A DNA stretch of 49,335 nucleotides, from the NCBI RefSeq assembly GCF_017848645.1, contig NZ_JAFEIF010000064.1, positions 1 through 49,335 of the forward strand. The letters are read 5' to 3'. Numbering within the stretch: the stretch's first letter is position 1; each line of letters starts with the position of its first letter. Made by a program: the position numbers and the translations under genes. This stretch comes from Limnohabitans sp. (lineage in GTDB: Bacteria > Pseudomonadota > Gammaproteobacteria > Burkholderiales > Burkholderiaceae_C). Of the stretch, positions 34,165 through 43,318 are shown piece after piece. The notes under the pieces were generated by a model, which made no database searches, had not been told where the DNA came from, and worked only from the letters and a program-made list of their open reading frames with translations.

Positions 34165-34367
34165 GGATCACCCAATCAATTTCTTTTTTGATTGTGACCA
34201 GCCACCAGAATCAAGACCATTGGTCAATCACAAACTCTCATTTAGCGGCAGGCTAAAGTCACGCGCTGTCCCATAAGGGTCAACACCCATGTTCAAGCTC
34301 TTGCCGACTTGCTTCATCCCTACCTACACTTGCGATTTGTTTGGGACTCTGACAGGACGGGCTATTC
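34165..34367. promoter_or_regulatory. divergent regulatory region between hyuB and a Bug gene
   Basis: 203 bp without a gene. Perfect arms CAATCAA (34173-34179) / TTGATTG (34188-34194) lie just before hyuB. GACCATTGGTC (34215-34225) is a perfect 11-base palindrome. TTGATTGTGACCA (34188-34200) and TGGTCAATCACAA (34221-34233) form an imperfect dyad around it. This spacing of related half-sites suits a LysR-type activator with a binding and an activation site. The two island LysR proteins are candidates. No clean -35/-10 pair was identified. Confidence 0.45.
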
Positions 34368-35327
34368 ATGAATCGCATCTGGACCATTTTGTTTGGACTT
34401 TTGGCCTTCTCTGCGCATGCGCAAGATGCCATCTACCCCAATAAACCCATCCGTTTGATCGTGGGTTACGCACCCGGCGGTGCCACCGATATCGTGGCGC
34501 GGAGCATTGCCACCAAGCTTCAAGAAACGCTGGGGCAAACCGTGATTGTGGAAAATCGTGCGGGGGCAGGCAGCAACATTGCCTCGGAATTTGTAGCGCG
34601 AAGCACACCCGATGGCTACACCTTGCTGCTGGGCACCATCGCCAATGCCACCAACATGACCGCGTACAAAAATCTCGGCTACGACACCATGCGGGACTTC
34701 ATTCACATTACCCAGACCATGACGGCGCCCTCGGTATTGGCTTTGCATCCTTCGGTCCCAGCCAAAAACCTGCGCGAATTTGTGGCGCTGGCCAAGCAGA
34801 ATCCAGGAAAGATGGCTTTTTCATCCAGCGGTAGTGGCGGCTCCCCGCACCTGGCGGGTGAACTTCTCAAGTTGCGCGCCAACATTGATTTGATCCATGT
34901 CCCCTACAAAGGGGCAGCGCCTGCCATGTCAGATTTGTTGGGCGGCCAAGTTCAAATGAGTTTTCAAACCGCTTTGTCTGCGATCCCCCATCTCAAAAGT
35001 GGCAAGCTCAACGTGATTGCAGTGGCCAGCAAAAAACGCATGGGCACTTTGCCCCATGTTCCCACCATGGCAGAAGCTGGCATTGCCGACTTTGAAGTAT
35101 CCAGCTGGAATGGCCTTTTTGCTCCGGCCAAAACCCCTCCACACATTGTCAATGCCTTGTACAACGCCACCATCAAGGCCATCAATACGCAAGACATCAG
35201 AGACAAAATGGAGGCACAAGGTGCTGAACCCGTGGGCAGCAGTCCCGAAGAATTCAAAGCCTTTGTCAAGGCTGAAATTGACAAATGGGAACAGGTGATC
35301 ATCAAGTCGGGTGCCAGGATGGACTGA
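34368..35327 (+). CDS. Bug/TctC family tripartite tricarboxylate receptor protein
   Basis: 319 residues. Signal peptide MNRIWTILFGLLAFSAHA|QD. Loops VGYAPGGATDIVARSIATKL, VENRAGAGSNIA, FSSSGSGGSPHLAGELL and VPYKGAAPAMSDLLGGQVQM are diagnostic. AGGA lies upstream of the ATG. Transcribed divergently from the hyuB operon, so likely under the same control and binding the pathway substrate or a precursor. It is the right-most gene of the lower-GC island; the tRNA gene follows 66 bp beyond its stop. Confidence 0.93.
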   Translation: MNRIWTILFGLLAFSAHAQDAIYPNKPIRLIVGYAPGGATDIVARSIATKLQETLGQTVIVENRAGAGSNIASEFVARSTPDGYTLLLGTIANATNMTAYKNLGYDTMRDFIHITQTMTAPSVLALHPSVPAKNLREFVALAKQNPGKMAFSSSGSGGSPHLAGELLKLRANIDLIHVPYKGAAPAMSDLLGGQVQMSFQTALSAIPHLKSGKLNVIAVASKKRMGTLPHVPTMAEAGIADFEVSSWNGLFAPAKTPPHIVNALYNATIKAINTQDIRDKMEAQGAEPVGSSPEEFKAFVKAEIDKWEQVIIKSGARMD

Positions 35328-35393
35328 AACTGGCTTGACATCCCATGACAAACAGCTACCGGAACCATCACCCACTGATCGTAAGGATGTGAA

Positions 35394-35470
35394 TGGTAGG
35401 GCGTCACGGACTTGAACCGTGGACCAAAGGATTATGAGTCCTCTGCTCTAACCAACTGAGCTAACGCCCC
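35394..35470 (-). tRNA. tRNA with CAU anticodon, most like tRNA-Ile2 (lysidine type)
   Basis: 77 nt with encoded CCA. Acceptor GGGGCGT/ACGCCCT (first pair G-U), D arm GCTCAGTTGGTTAGAGC, anticodon arm GAGGA-CTCATAA-TCCTT and T arm ending GGTTCAAGTCC. The anticodon CAU could mean Met or Ile2. The initiator is excluded by the absence of three G-C pairs in the anticodon stem. The variable and T-arm sequence TTGGTC...GGTTCAAGTCC resembles known tRNA-Ile(CAU), whose C34 is converted to lysidine by TilS to read AUA. Some tools would label it tRNA-Met. Its 3' end faces the catabolic island. Confidence 0.92.
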
Positions 35471-35483
35471 CACCGAAGCCGTG

Positions 35484-35489
35484 ATTGTA
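35484..35489 (-). promoter_or_regulatory. possible -10 of the tRNA-Ile2 gene
   Basis: Read on the minus strand the hexamer is TACAAT, 13 bases before the tRNA 5' end. A matching -35 was not clear (it would fall at the end of hrcA). Co-transcription with hrcA is the alternative. Confidence 0.4.
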
Positions 35490-35504
35490 GTGGGCTGCAG
35501 GGTC

Positions 35505-36509
35505 TTATTTGGACTGGCTTAAAGCGTTGCTGACCAGGCGCGAGGTGATGTTGACGATCTGGATCATGCGGTCATAGGGCATGCGGGTCGGGCCAATCAC
35601 ACCCAGGGTCCCGACGATCTGACCATCCACCTCGTAGGGCGAGCTGACCACCGACAGCTCTTGCATGGGCACGATCTGGCTCTCGCCACCGATATAGATG
35701 CGCACGCCTTCGGCCTGGCTGGACACGTCCAGCAAGCGCATGAGCTGGGTTTTTTGCTCGAATAAGTCAAACGCCCGGCGCAGATGTCCCATGTCGCTTG
35801 AAAAGTCGCTCACCGAGAGCAAATTGCGTTCACCGGCAATGACCACCTCGTTCTGGTCTTCGGCCAGGGCTTCGGTGCTGACCTGCACGGCTGCTTGCAT
35901 GAGGGTGGCAATTTCGCTTTGCAGGCTGACCAGCTCTTGCTGCACCCGACTGCGCACCTGTTCAATGGCCATGCCCGCGTAGTGGGTGTTCAGGAAATTC
36001 GAGGTCTCGATCAGCTGGCTTTGCGAGTAATCGGTCTCGGTGAACAGGATCCGGTTTTGCACATCGCCTTCGGGCGAGACGATGATGACCAGCAAGCGCC
36101 GCTCGGACAGGCGCAAAAATTCGATGTGCCGGAACACCGAGGCCCTGCGCGGCGTCATGACCACGCCCACAAAATGCGACAGGTTGGACAGCAGGTTAGC
36201 CGCACTGGCGATCACTTTTTGCGGCTGGTCGGGCGTGAGCGCCGGGGTGTCCAGGCCGTCGCGCTGCACCGTGAGCATGGTGTCCACAAACAGGCGGTAG
36301 CCCCGGCTGGTCGGGATGCGCCCGGCCGAGGTGTGGGGGCTGGCGATCAGGCCCAGCTCTTCCAGGTCGGACATCACGTTGCGGATGGTGGCGGGCGACA
36401 AATCCAGGCCCGAGGCCTTGGAGAGCGTGCGCGAGCCCACAGGCTGGCCGTCCGCGATATAGCGTTCCACCAGGGCTTTGAGCAATAACTTGGCACGATC
36501 ATCTAGCAT
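35505..36509 (-). CDS. hrcA: heat-inducible transcription repressor HrcA
   Basis: 334 residues. The N-terminal winged helix is clear: [40 protein letters not shown] and [20 protein letters not shown], then [14 protein letters not shown]. The GAF-like and dimer domains follow, with [20 protein letters not shown] and [17 protein letters not shown] near the C-terminus. HrcA represses groESL and dnaKJ through CIRCE sites; none was seen in this window. TAAAAT on the minus strand (36516-36521) ends six bases before the ATG and no Shine-Dalgarno exists. Divergent from nadK with only 28 bp between starts. Confidence 0.96.
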   Translation of the reverse strand: MLDDRAKLLLKALVERYIADGQPVGSRTLSKASGLDLSPATIRNVMSDLEELGLIASPHTSAGRIPTSRGYRLFVDTMLTVQRDGLDTPALTPDQPQKVIASAANLLSNLSHFVGVVMTPRRASVFRHIEFLRLSERRLLVIIVSPEGDVQNRILFTETDYSQSQLIETSNFLNTHYAGMAIEQVRSRVQQELVSLQSEIATLMQAAVQVSTEALAEDQNEVVIAGERNLLSVSDFSSDMGHLRRAFDLFEQKTQLMRLLDVSSQAEGVRIYIGGESQIVPMQELSVVSSPYEVDGQIVGTLGVIGPTRMPYDRMIQIVNITSRLVSNALSQSK

Positions 36510-36515
36510 GCGGTC

Positions 36516-36521
36516 ATTTTA
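36516..36521 (-). promoter_or_regulatory. -10-like hexamer directly before hrcA
   Basis: On the minus strand TAAAAT is followed by GACCGC and then the ATG, placing the expected transcription start at or next to the start codon. No -35 was recognised. It is one member of a recurring arrangement in this window. Confidence 0.45.
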
Positions 36522-36537
36522 ATGATGTAATTTGCAA

Positions 36538-37431
36538 ATGAGATCCAAGTTCCGTCACGTTGCACTCTTTGGCAAGTACCACACCAGCGCGCATGGCGGT
36601 GCGCTGGAGAGTTCGCGCCGCGCCTTGGACGACGTGGCCCAGTTCTTGACGCGGCAAGGCTGCGACGTGGTGCTGGACCAGGAAACTGCTTCGCACACGG
36701 GTCTGAACCGATACAACGTACTGGAGATGGCCGAGATTGGCGCGCAGTGCGATTTGGGTTTGGTCATTGGGGGCGACGGCACCATGCTGGGCATTGGCCG
36801 CCAGATGGCCCGCTACGGCCTGCCGCTGATGGGCATCAACCAAGGCCGGCTCGGCTTCATCACCGACATTCCCCTGCAAAGCTACCAGGATGTGCTGCTG
36901 CCCATGTTGCAGGGCCATTACCAGCCCGAAGACCGCAGCTTGCTACAAGCCCACGTCATGCGCGACCAACGCAGCGTGTTCAGCGCCTTGGCCATGAACG
37001 ACGTGGTGGTCAACCGGGGTGGCACCTCGGGCATGGTGGAGTTGCGTGTCGAGGTCGATGGCCGCTTTGTGTCCAACCAACGCGCCGACGGCCTGATCAT
37101 CGCCACGCCCACAGGCTCGACCGCTTATTCCTTGTCGGTGGGCGGGCCTTTGATGCACCCGGCCATGGGCGGCTGGGTCATGGCCCCGATTGCGCCGCAC
37201 ACCTTGTCCAACCGACCCATCGTGCTGCCCGAGTCATCCGAAATCAGCATCGAGATCGTGGCCGGGCGCTACGTCAGCGCCAACTTTGACATGCAGTCGC
37301 TGGCTGACCTGATTTTGGGCGACCGGATCGTGGTCAAACGCTCCGAGCACAGGGTGCGGTTTTTGCACCCTTCAGGCTGGAATTACTTCGACACTTTGCG
37401 CAAAAAAATGCACTGGAATGAGGGCGCTTAA
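36538..37431 (+). CDS. nadK: NAD kinase
   Basis: 297 residues. Converts NAD to NADP with ATP. The diagnostic GGDGT motif is at 78-82 ([14 protein letters not shown]), followed by [13 protein letters not shown], the NADGL-equivalent [20 protein letters not shown] and [14 protein letters not shown]. The start MRSKFRH is the first ATG; a TTG six bases upstream is possible. No Shine-Dalgarno is visible. It is followed three bases later by recN, a typical Burkholderiales arrangement (hrcA divergent from nadK-recN). Confidence 0.95.
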   Translation: MRSKFRHVALFGKYHTSAHGGALESSRRALDDVAQFLTRQGCDVVLDQETASHTGLNRYNVLEMAEIGAQCDLGLVIGGDGTMLGIGRQMARYGLPLMGINQGRLGFITDIPLQSYQDVLLPMLQGHYQPEDRSLLQAHVMRDQRSVFSALAMNDVVVNRGGTSGMVELRVEVDGRFVSNQRADGLIIATPTGSTAYSLSVGGPLMHPAMGGWVMAPIAPHTLSNRPIVLPESSEISIEIVAGRYVSANFDMQSLADLILGDRIVVKRSEHRVRFLHPSGWNYFDTLRKKMHWNEGA

Positions 37432-37434
37432 GCC

Positions 37435-39132
37435 GTGGCACTGACGCACATCACCCTGCGCGATTTCGTGATCGTGCACGAACTGGAGCTGGACCTGAGC
37501 ACGGGTTTCAGCGTGTTGACAGGCGAAACCGGGGCGGGCAAATCGATTTTGATCGATGCCTTGCAGTTGGCCCTGGGGGCACGCGCCGAATCGGGTGTGG
37601 TGCGCGAAGGCGCCAGCCGCTGCGAGGTTTGCGCCGAATTCGAGCCCACGCCCGCCATTGCAGCTTGGCTCGAAGAAGCTGGTATCGAGGCCAGCGCCGA
37701 ATTGCTGCTGCGCCGCACCGTGGACACCGCGGGCAAAAGCCGCGCCTGGATCAACGGCAGCCCCGCCACCGCCACCCAATTGCGCGAACTGGGTGAACAA
37801 CTGCTGGACATCCATGGCCAGCACGCCTGGCAAAGCCTGACCCGCCCGGACGCGGTGCGCGGCCTGCTCGACGCCTATGCGGGCATCGACACACGCCCCC
37901 TCAAAGCCGCTTGGCACGGCTGGCGACAAGCCCAACAAAGCCTGGCCGATGCCCAGCAAGCGCAAAGCACCTTGGCCAACGAACGCGAACGCCTGGCCTG
38001 GCAAATCGGCGAGCTGGAAAAGCTCAACCCGCAAGTAGACGAATGGCAAGAGCTGAGCACCCAGCACAGCCGCCTGGCCAACGCCCAGGCCCTGATCGAC
38101 GGGGCCAACCAAGGCACGCTGCTGATCGAAGGCGATGAGGATGGCGGCGCGCTGCGCCAGCTGTCCCGCGCCATCCAGACCCTGCAGTCGCTCGGGCAGT
38201 TTGAGCCCGAATTCAACGCCCTGGCCGAGGTGCTGGCCTCTGCCCAGGCCCAAGCCGAAGACGTGGCCCACAGCCTGCACGCCTATTTGCGCAAAACCGA
38301 CCTGGACCCAGCCCAGCTGGCCCAACTGGACGAGCGCATGGGCCTGTGGTTGTCGCTGGCCCGGCGTTACAAGAAAACCCCCGACGAGCTGCCGCTGGCC
38401 TTGCAAACCTGGCGTCAAGAGCTGGCCCAGCTCGATGCCGCCGCCGACCTGGACGCACTGCAAAAAGCCGCACACGCCGCTCAAACCGCCTGCACCCAAG
38501 CGGCCAAAGCCGTCTCGCGCCAGCGCCAGCAAGCAGCAAAGCCCCTGGCACAAGCCGTCAGCAGCGCCATGCAGCAGTTGGGCATGCAAGGCGGCCGCTT
38601 TGAGGTGCAGTTGCAAACCCTGGACGCACCCGCGCAACACGGCCTCGAAGAAGTGAGCTTTTTGGTGGCCGGGCACGAGGGCAGCACGCCCCGGCCCGTG
38701 GGCAAAGTGGCCTCGGGCGGCGAGCTCTCGCGCATCGCCTTGGCCATTGCCGTCACCACCAGCGAACTGGGCGAAGCCGGGACCTTGATCTTTGACGAGG
38801 TGGATTCGGGTGTGGGCGGCGCTGTGGCCGAAACCGTGGGCCGACTCATGAAACAACTGGGCCAACACCGCCAGGTGCTGGCCGTGACCCACCTGCCCCA
38901 GGTGGCGGCTTGCGCCGACCACCACCTGCTGGTGAGCAAAGCCGCCTCCAAAGGCCAGGTCAGCAGCCAGGTGCGCGGCGTGAACGGCGAAGAGCGCGTG
39001 AGCGAAATTGCCCGCATGCTGGGCGGCGAAAAGTTGTCTGCCACCACCTTGGCCCATGCCCGCGAAATGCTGGACACCCCACCCCCCAAGCCAACACCCC
39101 AACCCACTGGCCGCAAAGCCGCCCAAAGATGA
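37435..39132 (+). CDS. recN: DNA repair protein RecN
   Basis: 565 residues, an SMC-like ATPase acting early in double-strand break repair. Starts with GTG three bases after the nadK stop: [20 protein letters not shown]. Walker A GETGAGKS is at 30-37. A central Gln/Ala/Leu-rich coiled coil spans about 160-370. The C-terminal half has the ABC signature region [17 protein letters not shown], Walker [14 protein letters not shown] and [11 protein letters not shown]. The stop overlaps the rapZ start (ATGA). Strong GC bias makes long open antisense frames here, which are not genes. Confidence 0.95.
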   Translation: MALTHITLRDFVIVHELELDLSTGFSVLTGETGAGKSILIDALQLALGARAESGVVREGASRCEVCAEFEPTPAIAAWLEEAGIEASAELLLRRTVDTAGKSRAWINGSPATATQLRELGEQLLDIHGQHAWQSLTRPDAVRGLLDAYAGIDTRPLKAAWHGWRQAQQSLADAQQAQSTLANERERLAWQIGELEKLNPQVDEWQELSTQHSRLANAQALIDGANQGTLLIEGDEDGGALRQLSRAIQTLQSLGQFEPEFNALAEVLASAQAQAEDVAHSLHAYLRKTDLDPAQLAQLDERMGLWLSLARRYKKTPDELPLALQTWRQELAQLDAAADLDALQKAAHAAQTACTQAAKAVSRQRQQAAKPLAQAVSSAMQQLGMQGGRFEVQLQTLDAPAQHGLEEVSFLVAGHEGSTPRPVGKVASGGELSRIALAIAVTTSELGEAGTLIFDEVDSGVGGAVAETVGRLMKQLGQHRQVLAVTHLPQVAACADHHLLVSKAASKGQVSSQVRGVNGEERVSEIARMLGGEKLSATTLAHAREMLDTPPPKPTPQPTGRKAAQR

Positions 39133-39992
39133 GCATGGACATCATCCTCATCACCGGCATGTCCGGCTCTGGCAAATCGGTGGCGCTGCACGCGCTTGAA
39201 GACGCGGGCTATTACTGCGTGGACAACCTGCCGCCTGAGTTGCTGATCCCCTTCGTCAAACTCGAAGAACAGCACAAAGAGCAACGCCTGGCGATTGCGA
39301 TCGATGTGCGCAGCGCCAACTCCTTGCACCTGATGCCGGAGCAAATGAACTTGCTGCGCGACATGGGCATGTCGGTGAAATCGGTGTTTCTGGACGCCAA
39401 CTCCGACACCTTGCAGCGGCGCTACTCCGAAACCCGGCGCAAACACCCCTTGTCGGGTGGCGACAAGCCCCAAAGCGACAAAGCGCTGTTCGAGACCATC
39501 CAGTTCGAGCGCGAATTGCTGTCCGATCTGCGTGAACGGGCCCATGTCATCGACACCAGTTTGCTGCGTTCGGCCCAACTGCAAACCTACATCAAGACCC
39601 TGGTCAGCGCCCCATCGGCCCAATTGACACTGGTCTTTGAATCCTTTGGCTTCAAACGCGGCATCCCGACCGATGCCGACTACGTGTTTGACGTGCGCAT
39701 GCTGCCCAACCCGCATTACGAAAGCACGCTGCGGCCGCTGACCGGGCGCGATGAGCCGGTGCAGGCCTACCTGCGCCAATCTGAAGAATTCGTTCAGATG
39801 CAGCTGCAGATCGAGGGCTTTTTGAAGCACTGGATTCCCGCCATCGAGCGCGACCACCGCAGTTACGTGACGGTGGCCATTGGCTGCACCGGGGGCCAGC
39901 ACCGCTCAGTGTTCATGGTCGAGCAGCTGGCCCAAAACTTCAGCGCACGTTGGCTCACCCTCAAGCGCCACCGGGAGCTGGACGCGCTTTGA
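39129..39992 (+). CDS. rapZ: RNase adapter protein RapZ
   Basis: 287 residues. Walker A GMSGSGKS is at 10-17, then [47 protein letters not shown] and the C-terminal [19 protein letters not shown]. In enterobacteria RapZ binds nucleotide-like ligands and presents GlmZ sRNA to RNase E, tuning GlmS and cell-wall precursor supply. In betaproteobacteria the RNA target is less clear. Translation is coupled to recN by a four-base overlap; an ATG six bases downstream (MDIILI) is an alternative start. No strong terminator follows, only a weak CTGAG/CTCAG hairpin. Confidence 0.95.
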   Translation: MSMDIILITGMSGSGKSVALHALEDAGYYCVDNLPPELLIPFVKLEEQHKEQRLAIAIDVRSANSLHLMPEQMNLLRDMGMSVKSVFLDANSDTLQRRYSETRRKHPLSGGDKPQSDKALFETIQFERELLSDLRERAHVIDTSLLRSAQLQTYIKTLVSAPSAQLTLVFESFGFKRGIPTDADYVFDVRMLPNPHYESTLRPLTGRDEPVQAYLRQSEEFVQMQLQIEGFLKHWIPAIERDHRSYVTVAIGCTGGQHRSVFMVEQLAQNFSARWLTLKRHRELDAL

Positions 39993-40040
39993 GCAGCAGC
40001 GCAAGACGCATGGCTGCCGATTTAACCTGAGAGGCTTTAC

Positions 40041-40691
40041 TCAGCGCTTTGGCCCAGCGCTATGACCCAACCCCTTTTCCAGCATCCCGATCACCTCATC
40101 GGCAAAAGCCGCATAACTGATCGGCCCGCCCGGGCGCAGCCAGGTGAAGGTCCAGTTGATCATGCCCAGCAGCATCATGGTCAGGGCCGTCTGGTTGGTG
40201 GGGGTCAGTCGCTCGGGGTAGGCGCGCTTCATGAAGCGGGTCATGGCCGCCACGATGTCGCGCTGGCGGTTCAAGATCAGCTCGCGCGGTGACAGGGATG
40301 GCCCGCCCAGGGCCGGGTCGGGTGTATCACTCAAAAATTGCGTGTCGTTGAGCAGCGCCGCGTGCCGTGTGGCCGATGTTTCGTATTCCTGCAAAAACGC
40401 CCGCACCAGCTCGTGCAAGGTGGCCCGGTCGTTCAGGTCCTTGCGCTGGGCGGCAGCCTCGGTCTGTGCGATCACCGCCAGCAGGCGCTGGGTGTGGCGG
40501 TCCAGCAGGTCAAACAAAATGGCTTCTTTGCTGTCGTAATAGTGGTACAGCCGCGCCTTGGAGGTGCCACATGCCGTGGCGATCTCGTTCATGCTGGCGG
40601 CAGGGTAACTGCGCTGGGCAAAGCATTGCGCCGCGATGTCGAGGATCGCATCGCGCTTGATGTCGTGGGTTGCGGATTTGGGTCTGGCCAT
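40041..40691 (-). CDS. TetR/AcrR family transcriptional regulator
   Basis: 216 residues. The N-terminal HTH is DAILDIAAQCFAQRSYPAAS followed by MNEIATACGTSKARLYHYYD and SKEAILFDLL, the canonical TetR pattern. The ligand domain (about 60-210) is all-helical with WTFTWLRPGGPISYAAFADE near the end, a pattern seen in regulators of fatty-acid or acyl-CoA genes. It lies 12 bp after the 5-formyl-THF cyclo-ligase gene on the same strand and convergent with rapZ. The target is unknown, and no dyad was recognised near its start, which lies close to the upstream gene's end. Confidence 0.88.
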   Translation of the reverse strand: MARPKSATHDIKRDAILDIAAQCFAQRSYPAASMNEIATACGTSKARLYHYYDSKEAILFDLLDRHTQRLLAVIAQTEAAAQRKDLNDRATLHELVRAFLQEYETSATRHAALLNDTQFLSDTPDPALGGPSLSPRELILNRQRDIVAAMTRFMKRAYPERLTPTNQTALTMMLLGMINWTFTWLRPGGPISYAAFADEVIGMLEKGLGHSAGPKR

Positions 40692-40703
40692 GACGTTCAG
40701 GCC

Positions 40704-41288
40704 TCAAACAGGCCACACCACCCCGTTGTCGTTCAGGATCGCGTCCAGGGGCTCATCGTGGTCTTCAGACTCCAGATCGTCCAGAAAGCCGTGGGTGTAG
40801 CCCAGGCCCACGGTGTAAGGCTTGGGCTGCAAGGTGGCCAAGGTGCGGTCGTAAAAGCCGCCGCCGTAGCCCAGGCGGTAGCCGCCAATGCCGTAACCCA
40901 CGCAGGGCACAAACAGCAAGGTGGGCACGATGACTTCGGTGTCCTTGGGCTTGGGGATGCCGTAGGCGTCTTCTTCCATCGGGCAGCCGGGGTACCAGGT
41001 GTGGAAGGTCAGGGTTTTGTGCTGCTTGTTGACCACGGGCAAACCAATGCGGCGGCGCTGGGGCTCACCATGCAGTTCGCCATCTTCTTTCCAGCGGTGC
41101 AGCGCGGGCAACGGATCAAACTCGCCCTTGATGGGCCAATAAGCACCGATCACCGTGTCCGGGCGGTCAAACAACCAGATGCGCATGACGCGCTGCAAGG
41201 CTTCGGCCCGCGCCAGGCGGTCCGGCAGGTTCAACCTTTCTTCCACCAAGGCTTTTCTCAAGGCGCGTTTTGCTTCGGCTTTGTCCAT
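40704..41288 (-). CDS. 5-formyltetrahydrofolate cyclo-ligase
   Basis: 194 residues. Converts 5-formyl-THF to 5,10-methenyl-THF with ATP (also called MTHFS, YgfA or Fau). The start MDKAEAKRALRKALVEERL matches the family's basic N-terminus. GAYWPIKGEFDPLPAL, LPVVNKQHKTLTFH and the C-terminal VPCVGYGIGGYRLGYGGGFYDRTL are diagnostic. The open frame extends far upstream (to 42851) as antisense of the transglycosylase and is not coding there. Its ATG is nine bases from the divergent transglycosylase ATG, so each gene's control region lies inside the other's coding sequence. Confidence 0.93.
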   Translation of the reverse strand: MDKAEAKRALRKALVEERLNLPDRLARAEALQRVMRIWLFDRPDTVIGAYWPIKGEFDPLPALHRWKEDGELHGEPQRRRIGLPVVNKQHKTLTFHTWYPGCPMEEDAYGIPKPKDTEVIVPTLLFVPCVGYGIGGYRLGYGGGFYDRTLATLQPKPYTVGLGYTHGFLDDLESEDHDEPLDAILNDNGVVWPV

Positions 41289-41297
41289 AATCGACCC

Positions 41298-43274
41298 ATG
41301 AAATTCAGACGCATTTTGACACTGCTGAGCGCCATGGCCGTGACAGGCCTGTGGGGCTGGCCTGCCCAGGCCCAAAACCGGGGCGATGAGGTGCTGCTGG
41401 AGATGCAGCAAGCCTTTCGCAAAAATGATGCCAAACGGCTGTCGGCCCTGCTGCCCCAAGCCCGTGGCCATGTGCTGGAGCCCTTGGCCGCCTATTGGGA
41501 GATGCGCACCCGGCTGGACACCGCGCCTGCCTCTGAAATCCGCAGCTTTTTGAACACCTACGCAGGCAGCTACTACGAAGACCGCCTGCGCAACGATTGG
41601 CTGCAACAGCTGGGCAAGCGCCGCGATTGGGCCACCTTCACCGCCGAATACCCCCGCTTTCGCATGCGCGACGACCGCGAAGTGCGCTGCTACGCCCTGG
41701 CCACGGAAGTCATGAACAGCAAAGCCGACGTGGCCGAGGAAGCCCTGCGCCTTTGGTATGCGCAGCGCGAGGCCGACGACGGCTGCACCTATGTGGCCGA
41801 ACACCTGCACTCGGGCCGCCAGATCCAGGCGCTGGACCTGTGGCGCAAGGCCCGCATCGCCATGGACACCAACCGTCCACGCGCCGCGCAAGCAGCCGTC
41901 GACATCGAGGCACCCCGCCTGTCCGAACAAGTGGCCCTGATCCACGCCGACCCGGCCAAGTACCTGGACAAGCGCATCCTGGCCATCACCCGCAGCCGCA
42001 AAGAGCTGGCCGTGCTGGCCCTGATCCGACTGGCCAACAAAGACCCAGACGAAGCCGCGGATTTGCTCGCTCGGCGCTGGTCCATTCAGCTCAGCCAGGA
42101 GGAGCGCAATTGGACTTGGGCCGTGATCGGCAAACAAGCTGCTCAAAAGTTGCAGGACAACGCCGCCAGTTACTTTGCCAAAGTGCAAAAAGACAGTGAT
42201 CTGAACGACGACCTGCTGGCCTGGAAAGTGCGAGCTGCCTTGCGCCAAGGCCAATGGCACCAGGTGCTGAGCGCCACCCAGACCATGAGCGCCGAAGCCC
42301 GCAAAGATCCGACCTGGGTCTATTGGCGTGCGCGCGCCCTGCTGAGCACGACCCACAACGAGGCCCAGCGCCAGGAAGCCCAAAGCCTGCTGCGCCAGAT
42401 CGCCAGCGTGCGGGGCTTTTATGAGCAACTGGCACTGGAAGACCTGGGCCAGACCATCACCGTGCCCGAGCGCCCCGTGGCCCTGACACCCCAAGAAAAA
42501 GCGGCGGCTCTGATCCACCCCGGCCTGCAACGCGCCTTTTACGCCGTGGCCATCGGCCTGCGCGCCGAAGGCAACCGGGAATGGAACTACAGCACCAACT
42601 TGCACACGCCCGGCGGCATGAACGACCGCGAACTGCTGGCCGCCGCCGACCTGGCCTGCCAGCGCCAGGTCTGGGACCGCTGCATCAACACCAGCGAGCG
42701 CACCAAAGAGGTCATCGACTTTGACCAGCGCTTTCCCATGCCGCTGCGCGAGACGGTGGTGCGTCGCGCTGGCGAGATCCGCCTCGACCCGGCTTATGTG
42801 TACGGTTTGATTCGACAAGAAAGCCGGTTCGTCATGGACGCCCGCTCGCATGTGGGCGCATCCGGCCTGATGCAGGTCATGCCCGCCACCGCCAAATGGA
42901 CCGCCAAAAAGATAGGCCTCACCAACTTCACCCCGGACCAGATCACCGACCGCGAGGTGAACGTGGCCATTGGCACGGGCTACCTGAAACTGGTGCTGGA
43001 CGATTTTGAAGGCTCCATGCCCATGGCCACCGCCGCCTACAACGCGGGCCCCAGTCGCCCGCGCCAGTGGCGCAACGGCCCGGTGCTGGACGCGGCCATC
43101 TGGGCGGAGAACATCCCGTTTCAGGAAACGCGCGATTACGTGAAAAAGGTGCTCTCCAACACCACCAACTACGCCGCCATCCTGACACGGCAGCCACAGT
43201 CACTCAAAGCCCGTTTGGGCAAGGTCGGGCCTCGAACCTCACCCATCGCCGAAGTCAACACGGATTTGCCTTGA
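41298..43274 (+). CDS. soluble lytic murein transglycosylase (Slt70-like)
   Basis: 658 residues. Signal peptide MKFRRILTLLSAMAVTGLWG, with cleavage near AQAQ|NRG. A long alpha-helical superhelical domain (about 30-480) is followed by the SLT catalytic domain with the catalytic E508 in GLIRQESRFVMDA, then GASGLMQVMPATAKWTA and ATAAYNAGPSRPRQW. It cleaves peptidoglycan between MurNAc and GlcNAc, forming 1,6-anhydroMurNAc in the periplasm. The start is the first sensible ATG; the reading frame continues upstream to 40338 but is antisense of other genes. CATAAT (41286-41291) ends six bases before the ATG and no Shine-Dalgarno is present. Confidence 0.92.
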   Translation: MKFRRILTLLSAMAVTGLWGWPAQAQNRGDEVLLEMQQAFRKNDAKRLSALLPQARGHVLEPLAAYWEMRTRLDTAPASEIRSFLNTYAGSYYEDRLRNDWLQQLGKRRDWATFTAEYPRFRMRDDREVRCYALATEVMNSKADVAEEALRLWYAQREADDGCTYVAEHLHSGRQIQALDLWRKARIAMDTNRPRAAQAAVDIEAPRLSEQVALIHADPAKYLDKRILAITRSRKELAVLALIRLANKDPDEAADLLARRWSIQLSQEERNWTWAVIGKQAAQKLQDNAASYFAKVQKDSDLNDDLLAWKVRAALRQGQWHQVLSATQTMSAEARKDPTWVYWRARALLSTTHNEAQRQEAQSLLRQIASVRGFYEQLALEDLGQTITVPERPVALTPQEKAAALIHPGLQRAFYAVAIGLRAEGNREWNYSTNLHTPGGMNDRELLAAADLACQRQVWDRCINTSERTKEVIDFDQRFPMPLRETVVRRAGEIRLDPAYVYGLIRQESRFVMDARSHVGASGLMQVMPATAKWTAKKIGLTNFTPDQITDREVNVAIGTGYLKLVLDDFEGSMPMATAAYNAGPSRPRQWRNGPVLDAAIWAENIPFQETRDYVKKVLSNTTNYAAILTRQPQSLKARLGKVGPRTSPIAEVNTDLP

Positions 43275-43318
43275 AGCCAGCGGAGCCCCCAGCCAAGCCA
43301 TGGCCGGGTGTGCACCTT

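Noticed and set aside
36510..36537. CIRCE element expected with hrcA
   Set aside because: No TTAGCACTC-N9-GAGTGCTAA-like sequence is found in the hrcA/nadK gap, so HrcA autoregulation through CIRCE is not supported here.
37372..39126. 584-residue open frame on the minus strand opposite recN
   Set aside because: It mirrors recN codon positions in GC-rich DNA, has a low-complexity Gly/Gln/Leu composition and no recognisable domain; recN on the other strand is unambiguous.
40338..41297. 320-residue N-terminal extension of the transglycosylase frame
   Set aside because: Antisense of the TetR and cyclo-ligase genes; the ATG at 41298 gives a proper signal peptide.
41289..42851. Long N-terminal extension of the 5-formyl-THF cyclo-ligase frame
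   Set aside because: The extension is antisense to the transglycosylase and lacks family sequence; the ATG at 41288 gives the normal 194-residue enzyme.
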